A DNA stretch of 64,000 nt from Planctomycetota bacterium. GTDB lineage: Bacteria; Planctomycetota; UBA1135; UBA2386. Below are positions 27,463-34,309 of this stretch, in pieces. The stretch lies in contig JADJWQ010000006.1 in NCBI GenBank assembly GCA_016716265.1, forward strand, positions 3,685,501 through 3,749,500, read 5' to 3'. The notes beneath the pieces are model-generated. The model had not been told where the DNA came from. It made no database searches and worked only from the letters and a program-made list of their open reading frames with translations. A program made the translations under genes and the position numbers. Numbering within the stretch: the stretch's first letter is position 1; every line of letters starts with the position of its first letter.

Positions 27463-30189
27463 TCAGGTCGGGCCGCTGCGGCGGGCGACGGGCAGCGCGA
27501 TCGCGAGTGCCGCCGGCAGCAGCGTCAGACTCGTCGCCAGCACCAGTGCGCTGCCGAGCGTCAGCACGATACCGAGCGAGCGGACCCCGAGATGGGCGCT
27601 CGCCGCCAGCACGCCGAAGCCGATCAGCGTCGTGAGCATCGACACGATCACCGCACGGCGCGCGCTGCGATAGGCGACGGCGCCCTGTCCCCAGGCCTCG
27701 ACGAGGTGGATGCCCGAGTCGACGCCGATCCCGATCAGGATCGACAGCGCGAAGAAGTTCGCGAAGTTCCACGGCACCGCTGCCGGCCCGTACCGCATCA
27801 GCAGCAGGAGGAGCCCCAGCGACGTCACGAGCGGCAGCAGCGCGAGCAGAGTGCGGCGCGGGCAGCGCACACCGAGGAACGTCAGCAGCATGACCGCGGC
27901 CAATGCGATCAGCGACGCCTCGCGGAAGCTGCGCACCATGACGGCCGAGTTGTCGTCGAGATTGACGACGCCACCGAACAGCCCTGGCTCCACGGCGAGC
28001 GCGGCCTGCACGAACCGCTCGCGCGCCGGGCCGTCCCAGGTGTCGAAGGCGGGATGCACGTAGAGCGCGAGCGTGCCGTCGGCGGCGACGTGGCGCTCGC
28101 GCAGCGGTGCCGGGATCCGTTGCGGATCGATCGGCGCCGGCGGACGGCACAGCGCGGCGAGGCCACCGAGCGCATCGCCGAGCGCCGCGCCCAGCTCCGT
28201 CTCGACGCGCAGCAGGCGCTCACCGTCGAGCTCCGCAGTCGCGGCGAACAGCGCGTCGACCGCGCCGGCGAGCGGGGCCAACGCCGTGTCCGCGCGCGGA
28301 TCGGCCGCGGCGAGCCGGCGCAGCTCGGCGCGCACGCCGAACAGCGCGCGCCGCAGCTGCCGCGGATCGCCGCTCGCCGCCGGCGGCGCGACGCGGAGCG
28401 CGGCGAGGCGCTCACCGATCGGCAGCAGCCGCGCCCGGCGGGCGGCCTCGTCGCGCGGGAACGGCCCGTCGGTCGACGCGATCAGCTCCGGGTGGGCCTC
28501 GAAACGCTGCTGCGCGGATTCGAGTGCGGCGCGGTCGGCGAAGGTCGCAATGGCGAACTGGGTCCGGTCCTCGAGCTCCACCAGCGCGCCCTGCCATTGC
28601 GCAGCGGCACCGTCGGTCGGCTGCAGGCGGAGCAGGTTGGTGTCGAACCCGTACTGGCCGGCGACGAAACCCGCGGCCGCGAGCGCGGGCACCGCGGCGA
28701 TCGCCGCGAGCCGCAATCCGCGCGGCGTGCGCGGCAGATCGCCGACCGGAGCGAGCGGCCTCAGCCCGCGGCGCCGCGCACCACGGTCGATGCCGAGCAG
28801 CAAGGCCGGGTAGACCAGCAGCATCGTCGCGAGGCACAGCACGAGACCGCCGCCGGCGATCAAGCCGAGCTCGCTGAGGCCGGGCGCCTCGGTGACCGCC
28901 GCGGCGCCGAACGCGGCCGCCGTGGTCAGCCCGCCCGTCGCGATCGCGCGGCCGACGCGCCGCAGCGTGCGCGGGATCGCGGTCGCCGGCGCATGGCCGG
29001 CGTGCAGCAGCCGCTCGTAGTGGGTCGCGAAGTGGATCGCGAAGTCGACGCCGAGCGCGACGAGCACGATCGCGAACACCATCGCGACGAGGTTCAGGTG
29101 GCCGACCGCGAGCCACGCGAACAGGAACGTCGCGCCGACCGCGATGCCGAGACACACGGCCGCGAGCGACGGTCGCAGCCACGAACCGAACGCGGCCGCG
29201 AACAGCAGCGAGACGAGCACGAGTGCGATCACCGCACCGCGGCCGAAGTCGGCCTGCGACGTCGTGACCTCCTCCGCCTCGAGCGCCGGCATGCCGGCGA
29301 AGCCGGCCTGCAACGGCGCCGCCGAAGGCGCGGCCGCCGACACGTCGGCGAGCGCGGCGTCGAGTGCCGCGCGCGCGAAGCCGAGCGCGTCGCCGTACTC
29401 GTTCGGCACACCCGCCGTGCCCCGCACCGCGACCGGCAGCAGCAGGAGCCGCTCCCCACCGACGAACACCGCTCCGGTGCGCGGGTCGTAGCCGTCGAGC
29501 GGCACCGCCGCCGCGAGGTGGTCGGCGAGCGCCGCACGGTCGACCGGCGCCTCGACCGGCCGGGCGAGCTCGTCGCGCAGCCAGACGACGCCCGCGGTCA
29601 ACGCCTCGAGCCCGGCCGCCGCACGCTGCGCCGCCGCCTCGTCGGCCGGCTCCGCCGCATCGCGCAGCGCACCGCGCAGCAGCTCGAAGCTGTGGGCGAG
29701 CGTCGGCGCGCGAGCCAGCTCGGCGACGCTCGGCAGCAGCGCGTCGAGCGCTCCGGCGAAGTCGTCGAACGCACCGCCGGGCAGGTAGAGCAGCGCGTAC
29801 GGGCCGCCGTCGATCCCGCCCGGCCGCGGCAGCTTCGGGAACCAGTCGGGCCGCGCGCGCAGGCGCTCGACCCAGCGCGCGGCGACGTCCTGCATCTGCA
29901 CGCGTGTCACCGGGTCGGACGGCGCCGCCCCCGCGGAGGTGTCGGCGAGCTCGGCAGGCGGCGCAGCCGCGACGCACAGCAGCAGCTCCTCCTCGACGCC
30001 GAACTCGGCCCGGAACCGCTCGGCGCGCTGGTTCAGCGGCCGGTCGGGCGCCGACAGCTGGCGCCGTCCGCTCTGGATCTCCAGGCGCGTCGCGTAGACG
30101 AGGCCGCCCGCGACCGCCAGCAGCAGCGCGAGCGCCACCAGCGTGCGCGGGCGGCGGATCGGCAGCGTGGACAGCGCGGGTCGCGGCAT
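27463..30189 (-). CDS. HpnN/MMPL-like RND-family permease
   Basis: 908 residues, inner membrane. Two homologous halves, each with one helix, a large periplasmic domain and a five- to six-helix sterol-sensing/MMPL block: AVIALVLVSLLFAAAFGSWL with VALGVDFAIHFATHYERLL in the first, LIALAAVMLLTFLGVRCP with ILIGIGVDSGIHLVEAWGQG in the second. The GVDFAIH and GVDSGIH motifs carry the proton-relay Asp of MMPL proteins. HpnN relatives move hopanoids or other lipids to the outer membrane. A GTG at 30285 would overlap the upstream stop by 4 nt and add 32 basic residues; I prefer the ATG because it gives a normal lead into helix 1. Confidence 0.85.
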   Translation of the reverse strand: MPRPALSTLPIRRPRTLVALALLLAVAGGLVYATRLEIQSGRRQLSAPDRPLNQRAERFRAEFGVEEELLLCVAAAPPAELADTSAGAAPSDPVTRVQMQDVAARWVERLRARPDWFPKLPRPGGIDGGPYALLYLPGGAFDDFAGALDALLPSVAELARAPTLAHSFELLRGALRDAAEPADEAAAQRAAAGLEALTAGVVWLRDELARPVEAPVDRAALADHLAAAVPLDGYDPRTGAVFVGGERLLLLPVAVRGTAGVPNEYGDALGFARAALDAALADVSAAAPSAAPLQAGFAGMPALEAEEVTTSQADFGRGAVIALVLVSLLFAAAFGSWLRPSLAAVCLGIAVGATFLFAWLAVGHLNLVAMVFAIVLVALGVDFAIHFATHYERLLHAGHAPATAIPRTLRRVGRAIATGGLTTAAAFGAAAVTEAPGLSELGLIAGGGLVLCLATMLLVYPALLLGIDRGARRRGLRPLAPVGDLPRTPRGLRLAAIAAVPALAAAGFVAGQYGFDTNLLRLQPTDGAAAQWQGALVELEDRTQFAIATFADRAALESAQQRFEAHPELIASTDGPFPRDEAARRARLLPIGERLAALRVAPPAASGDPRQLRRALFGVRAELRRLAAADPRADTALAPLAGAVDALFAATAELDGERLLRVETELGAALGDALGGLAALCRPPAPIDPQRIPAPLRERHVAADGTLALYVHPAFDTWDGPARERFVQAALAVEPGLFGGVVNLDDNSAVMVRSFREASLIALAAVMLLTFLGVRCPRRTLLALLPLVTSLGLLLLLMRYGPAAVPWNFANFFALSILIGIGVDSGIHLVEAWGQGAVAYRSARRAVIVSMLTTLIGFGVLAASAHLGVRSLGIVLTLGSALVLATSLTLLPAALAIALPVARRSGPT

Positions 30190-30281
30190 TCCCGCCGATC
30201 CTGCCGCGCCGCGGGCACGCCGCCAACTGCCGGCAGCCGGTTTCGCGGTCGGGTCGGCTCCCCGCCGCCCGCTCGCCCGCG

Positions 30282-30845
30282 TCACGCGCCCCGCGGCCGC
30301 CGCGCTTCCGCAAGCATGTTGCAGAACCAGGCACCCTGCTCGCGCGCGTCGTCGAGCGCGACGTGCGTGTGCGACAGGTCGTCGAACCAGCGCCTCGGCA
30401 TGCGGCGCTTCGAGCAGTCGCGGTAGTCGATGCCGAGCAGGGCCATCGCGAACGTCTTGATGTCGAGCGCGGAGTGCGAGAACGGGCTACGGCCGACGAA
30501 GCGGACCAGGTACCAGTAGACGAACAGGAAGTCGTAGGCGGCCGGGTAGCCGACGAAGACCGGTCGTCCCGGCAGGGCGACGAGCCAGTCGTGGTACGCC
30601 TGCATCGCCTCGGCGGGCGGCTTCGGGTCCCGCCGGCACGCCGCCCACGCGGCGGGCTGACGCCGCCACCACTCGAGCGTGTCGGGGTGGCCGACGGCGC
30701 CCGGCAGCGTCTCCAGGTTCACTTCGAACTCACCGACCTGCGTCTTGTCGGCGAGCCACGCGACCGACGCGAAGCTCAGCATCGAGTGCGGGCCGGGGAT
30801 CGGACCGTCGGCCTCGACGTCGGTGCTGACGTAGACCTCGACCAT
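30282..30845 (-). CDS. DEDDh-type 3'-5' exonuclease
   Basis: 187 residues, RNase H-like fold. ExoI motif S-T-D9-V-E11-A-D-G-P, ExoII Asp in GYPAAYDFLFVYWYL, ExoIII H-x(4)-D in HVALDDAREQG: the DEDDh set of DnaQ/RNase T-like exonucleases. An extra conserved stretch, LEWWRRQPAAWAACRRDP, is seen in stand-alone planctomycete and proteobacterial versions. Whether it degrades DNA or RNA is not determinable. The start is supported by a TAGCCT hexamer 7 nt upstream. Confidence 0.85.
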   Translation of the reverse strand: MVEVYVSTDVEADGPIPGPHSMLSFASVAWLADKTQVGEFEVNLETLPGAVGHPDTLEWWRRQPAAWAACRRDPKPPAEAMQAYHDWLVALPGRPVFVGYPAAYDFLFVYWYLVRFVGRSPFSHSALDIKTFAMALLGIDYRDCSKRRMPRRWFDDLSHTHVALDDAREQGAWFCNMLAEARRPRGA

Positions 30846-30852
30846 GACGGCC

Positions 30853-30858
30853 AGGCTA
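30853..30858 (-). promoter_or_regulatory. Candidate -10 (TAGCCT) overlapping upstream stop codon
   Basis: TAGCCT, 7 nt before the exonuclease ATG. Its TAG is the stop codon of the dehydratase gene, as at 17140. Confidence 0.4.
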
Positions 30859-31818
30859 CCCGCCCGGCGAGCAGAGCCATGCGAAGTCGGTATTGCCGCC
30901 GGACACGATCAGGCCGACGCGGCGGCCGGCGAAGCGGTCGGCGTGTGCGAGCACGACGGCGAGCGGCACCGCGCCGGACGGCTCGACGACGTGCTTCGTG
31001 CGCTCGAGGTGCAGGCGGGCGGCGCGCAGGATCGTCGACTCGTCGGCAGTGAGGACCTCCACCCGCAATGCGCTGAGGATCGCGAAGTCGGGAACGCCGA
31101 GCGCGGTCAGCAGGCCGTCGCAGGCGGTCTGCGGCGACTCGACGCGGGGCTGGCGCACGCCGCTGCGCAGCGAGCGGGCCGCGTCGTCGACCGCGAGCGG
31201 CTCCGCGCCGTGCACGTCGACGTCCGCGGCGCGGGCGACCAGCGCGGTGCCCGACAGCAGGCCGCCGCCGCCGACCGGCGCGACCACCACGTCGAGGTCT
31301 GATACGTCGTCGAGCAGCTCGAGCGCCGCGGTGCCCTGGCCGGCGATCACGCGCGGGTCCTCGAACGGGTGGACGATCGTCGCGCCGGTCTCGGCGGCGA
31401 GCCGGGCGCAGGTCGACTCGCGCTCGGCCGGGTCGCAGCGGACGACCCTGGCGCCGTAGCCTTCGACCGCCGCGACCTTCACGGCGGGCGCCGTATGCGG
31501 CATCACGACGTGGCAACGGATGCCGCGACGGCCGGCCGCGAAGGCGAGCGCCGCCGCATGGTTGCCCGAGCTGTGCGTGCACACCCCGCGCGCGGCCTCG
31601 GCATCGCTCAGCGACAGCACGGCATTGGTGGCGCCGCGCGCCTTGAACGCGCCGACCTTCTGCAGGTTCTCGCTCTTCAGGAACAGGCTGCAGCCCGCCA
31701 GCGCATCGAGCTGGCGCGACGTGACGACCGGGGTGCGATGCACGTGACCCGCGATGCGCGCGGCCGCCGCGCGCACGTCGGCGAGCGTCACCGGCAGGCT
31801 CGCGGGCTCGGCGCTCAC
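30856..31818 (-). CDS. PLP-dependent threonine/serine dehydratase-family enzyme
   Basis: 320 residues, fold type II PLP enzyme. K59 in NLQKVGAFKARGA is the cofactor Lys. SSGNHAAALA is the phosphate/carboxylate loop, and PVGGGGLLSG binds the PLP phosphate. The length without a regulatory ACT domain matches catabolic threonine dehydratase or serine racemase; the products would be 2-oxobutyrate or pyruvate plus ammonia, or D-serine. The GTG start overlaps the glycosidase stop (GTGA), and the open frame upstream belongs to another frame of that gene. The metabolic link to the glycosidase is unclear. Confidence 0.88.
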   Translation of the reverse strand: MSAEPASLPVTLADVRAAAARIAGHVHRTPVVTSRQLDALAGCSLFLKSENLQKVGAFKARGATNAVLSLSDAEAARGVCTHSSGNHAAALAFAAGRRGIRCHVVMPHTAPAVKVAAVEGYGARVVRCDPAERESTCARLAAETGATIVHPFEDPRVIAGQGTAALELLDDVSDLDVVVAPVGGGGLLSGTALVARAADVDVHGAEPLAVDDAARSLRSGVRQPRVESPQTACDGLLTALGVPDFAILSALRVEVLTADESTILRAARLHLERTKHVVEPSGAVPLAVVLAHADRFAGRRVGLIVSGGNTDFAWLCSPGG

Positions 31819-33953
31819 TCCGGCGTGACCCGCAGCTTGCCGTTCTTGCGCTCGACGACGAAGCGCTTGTTGCCGACCGGGCAGCCCGCGAGCTTGAAGT
31901 CGGGCATCTCGGCGATCACCGGATCGTCCTGGATCTCGCCGAAGCGGACCACGAAGCCGCAACCGACCCGGAATACGTTGTCGAGCAGGAACGAGTGCAT
32001 GTACCAGTCGACGCCACGGAAGCGCGACGGCCGTCCGTTCTCGGGGTGGTAGTGCTCGAACACGCGCGCGACGTCGAGTCCCTCGGCCGCGCCCGAGCAC
32101 ATCGCGACGGTCTTCTTGAACAGCTCGCCGAGCAGCTTGGACGCCTGCTTGTTGCCGCGCTCGGCGACGTAGGCGAGGCCTTCCATGACGTGGCTGTTGA
32201 TCATCGGCCACACCCGCCCGTTCCACGGGCAGCCGCGCCGCGTGCCCTTCCATTGGCCGTCCGGGTCGTAGGCCGAGTCGCTGGCCGCGAGGCTCGGGAC
32301 CGGATACCGGGTCCAGAACTCCTTCTTGTCGCCGAGCACGGCGAGCATCGCGTCGATCTGCTGCGGCGTCGGGATGTCGGTGGCGAGCGGATAGAACCCG
32401 ACCGCAGCCTTGACGCCCGTCTTGCGGCGCGACTTCGGGTCGACGTCGCCGAACATGTTTGTCTTCTCGTCCCACATCCGCTTGCGGATGACCTCGCGGA
32501 TGTTCTCGGTCGCCGCCTCGAAGCGGTTCGCCATCGCCTTCTCCTGCAGGTCGTCGGCGACGCGCTTCAGGAAGCGGACGAGACGGTAGCGGAACACGCT
32601 GACGTCGATGCCCTTGAGCCGGAACTGCTCGGCGAACTCCTCGGCGCGGTCCGCCTTGTCGTCGATGACCGTGTAGCGCCGCGAGAACTCCTGTCCGTTC
32701 TCGAAGTGGTTGACGATGTCGGTGAGACCGCTGCCCTCCGGATCGCGGTGGTTGTCGAGCCACTTCGCATAGCGCTCCATGGCCTTCAGCACCGCACGCT
32801 TCGTCGCCCGGTCGTTGTGGACGTCGTCGAGCGCCTCGAAGCCGCCGCCCCAGTCGGCGTGGTAGAAGTCCGCGCCCTGCAGCGACGTCATGTAGATGCG
32901 TCCCGGCACCATGCCGTTCTGCTTGACGTTCTCGAAGAACGTCTTCAGGATGCCGCGCGCGAGCGACGGGTCGCTCAGCCAGCGAGCGTCGCGCACGATC
33001 GCCGGCGACGAGAACGAAATGGGCTCGTGGAAGAGGCCGTTGCCCTCGCATACGCACGGGTTGCTGACGTGGCCGACGCCGTTCGGGATGCGCAGCAGGT
33101 GCAAGGCCTCGAGCCGATGGTGGACGAGGCGCTCGATGTCCTTGTCCTCGCACGAGAACCGCGGCGCGCGCTCCATGAACGCCAGCCAGCCGTTCTCGTC
33201 CTTCGGGTCGGGGCGCCGCGGGCGGTAGTTGATGCCCTTGCCCTTGAACACGACGTTCGCCTCGAAGCGATGTGTCGCGCTCGCGCCGGCCTTGAGCGGC
33301 ACGGTGCGGAACAACCCGCAATAGCACGTCGCCGTGTCGAGGATCGGGCTCGGCTTCACCATCGGCTTCTTGGCCTTCGGCGTCACCAGCTCCGCCCGGT
33401 CGTACCAGGGCGTCTCCTCCCAGTCGGGTCGGTCGCTGCCGCCCTCGGCGAAGAAGCCCTGCAGGCACTTCGCGCCCTTGCTGTCGGGGTTCGTGAACAC
33501 GATCTCCGTCGGCACCGGCGGGAAGTCGTGCGTCTGCAGCTGGCGCTTGACGCGGAACGAATCGCCCTCGAACGACACCGGATCGCCCTCGACGTCGGTG
33601 GTCGTCCACATGACCACGTCGAGCTCGGTGTCGTTCTTCGACGAGTTCTCGAGAGTCAGCGTGCTGACGAAGCGGTCGTCGCTCGTCACCATCCGCTCCT
33701 CGACGATCTTCAGTCCCTTGCTCTCGGTGCCGTATTCGACCCGCAGCACATTGTTGGTCAGCGACCACTTGCCGGGCGTCAGCACGACAGGCATGCCGCC
33801 CTCGAGCACCGACAGCACGAACATCCGCGGCAGCTGCGCGTTGAAGACCAGACACTCGTCGGCGAAGCCCGGCGTGAGCTGGTACTTCGGGAAGCGAGGC
33901 GCGTAGAGGCAGTAGCCGCCGCCACCGAGGGCGAACTTGGACTTCTGGTTCAT
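31815..33953 (-). CDS. GH63/MGH1-like (alpha/alpha)6 glycoside hydrolase
   Basis: 712 residues, no signal peptide. The N-terminal 270 residues are beta-rich (LENSSKNDTELDVVMWTTTD). The C-terminal part is an (alpha/alpha)6 barrel of the GH63/GH37/MGH1 type: CEGNGLFHEPISF, GADFYHADWGGGFEALDD, KRMWDEKTNMFGD, GCPWNGRVWPMINSHVMEGL (counterpart of the YWRGxxW block) and RFRGVDWYMHSFLLDNVF. Family members hydrolyse alpha-glucosides, mannosylglycerate or glucosylglycerate; the substrate cannot be set here. Compared with neighbours it uses more Lys, Asn and Phe. It starts at the ATG before NQKSKF; the leader upstream is long and structured. Confidence 0.8.
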   Translation of the reverse strand: MNQKSKFALGGGGYCLYAPRFPKYQLTPGFADECLVFNAQLPRMFVLSVLEGGMPVVLTPGKWSLTNNVLRVEYGTESKGLKIVEERMVTSDDRFVSTLTLENSSKNDTELDVVMWTTTDVEGDPVSFEGDSFRVKRQLQTHDFPPVPTEIVFTNPDSKGAKCLQGFFAEGGSDRPDWEETPWYDRAELVTPKAKKPMVKPSPILDTATCYCGLFRTVPLKAGASATHRFEANVVFKGKGINYRPRRPDPKDENGWLAFMERAPRFSCEDKDIERLVHHRLEALHLLRIPNGVGHVSNPCVCEGNGLFHEPISFSSPAIVRDARWLSDPSLARGILKTFFENVKQNGMVPGRIYMTSLQGADFYHADWGGGFEALDDVHNDRATKRAVLKAMERYAKWLDNHRDPEGSGLTDIVNHFENGQEFSRRYTVIDDKADRAEEFAEQFRLKGIDVSVFRYRLVRFLKRVADDLQEKAMANRFEAATENIREVIRKRMWDEKTNMFGDVDPKSRRKTGVKAAVGFYPLATDIPTPQQIDAMLAVLGDKKEFWTRYPVPSLAASDSAYDPDGQWKGTRRGCPWNGRVWPMINSHVMEGLAYVAERGNKQASKLLGELFKKTVAMCSGAAEGLDVARVFEHYHPENGRPSRFRGVDWYMHSFLLDNVFRVGCGFVVRFGEIQDDPVIAEMPDFKLAGCPVGNKRFVVERKNGKLRVTPE

Positions 33954-34105
33954 GCTGTCGGGCCTTTCGTGCCGGGGTGCCCCTCGCACCCCGACGGGAT
34001 CGGACAGGGGCGCGGACGGGGGTCCCGCCCGACCGAGCCGCGGGCGGCCCGTGACGGCCCCCGGGGCGACCCGGGGAAGGCGCCATGACCCCCTGTCAGA
34101 TCAGG

Positions 34106-34156
34106 ATTTCCGCAGGTCGCGGCCAGCCGGCCCGCGATCGGGAGCTCCGCGGAAAT
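34106..34156. repeat. Inverted repeat, long hairpin
   Basis: Outer arms are 8 bp and perfect (ATTTCCGC / GCGGAAAT). Inside them GGTCGCGG and CCGCGATC form a second stem. No T-run follows on either strand, so an ordinary intrinsic terminator is unlikely. Confidence 0.6.
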
Positions 34157-34158
34157 AC

Positions 34159-34195
34159 GGTGCAGCCGTATAGATCTCACGCGATCGGCTGCACC
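34159..34195. repeat. Perfect 10-bp inverted repeat
   Basis: GGTGCAGCCG at 34159-34168 pairs with CGGCTGCACC at 34186-34195 across a 17-nt loop. It lies between the palindrome and the longer hairpin of the glycosidase leader. Confidence 0.6.
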
Positions 34196-34215
34196 CTTAC
34201 TCGCCGGGCGCTCTA

Positions 34216-34235
34216 TGTCAAGGAAGCACTTGACA
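34216..34235. promoter_or_regulatory. Candidate operator palindrome over a -35
   Basis: TGTCAAG-N6-CTTGACA, a perfect 7-bp dyad. On the minus strand, TTGACA within one half could be the -35 of the glycosidase promoter, followed after 16 bp by a poor -10 (TAAGGG). A dimeric repressor here would occlude the -35. The regulator family is not identifiable. Confidence 0.4.
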
Positions 34236-34309
34236 ATCGGGCGAAGTTCATACAGGGCGCGCCGGCGCAGCTGGTCTCGTCCTGTCGGCGGCCACCAGCC
34301 GGCGCGCGG

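Larger units (their letters stand above)
33954..34309 (-). promoter_or_regulatory. Structured 356-bp leader of the glycosidase operon
   Basis: No coding feature. On the minus strand, in order: a palindrome with a TTGACA in each half (34216-34235), a 10-bp perfect stem (34159-34168 with 34186-34195, 17-nt loop), a long hairpin whose arms ATTTCCGC and GCGGAAAT lie at 34106-34113 and 34149-34156 with a GC-rich inner stem, then about 150 nt to the ATG. It is visibly AT-richer than the flanking genes between about 34140 and 34260. It could be promoter, operator and mRNA leader, or the terminator of the HEAT gene plus promoter. Confidence 0.5.

Noticed and set aside
24631..30189. A hopanoid biosynthesis cluster
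   Set aside because: Only an HpnA-type epimerase and an HpnN-like RND permease are present. No squalene synthase, squalene-hopene cyclase or HpnH/HpnG gene is in the window, so the pathway itself cannot be claimed.
30189..30285. GTG at 30285 as start of the RND permease (GTGA overlap with the exonuclease stop)
   Set aside because: It adds 32 basic, low-complexity residues before the first helix. The ATG at 30189 gives a usual N-terminus. Not excluded, but less likely.
31815..33953. Horizontal transfer of the glycosidase because of its different amino-acid use
   Set aside because: The codon third positions remain GC-rich like the neighbours. Higher Lys, Asn and Phe content can reflect the protein family alone.
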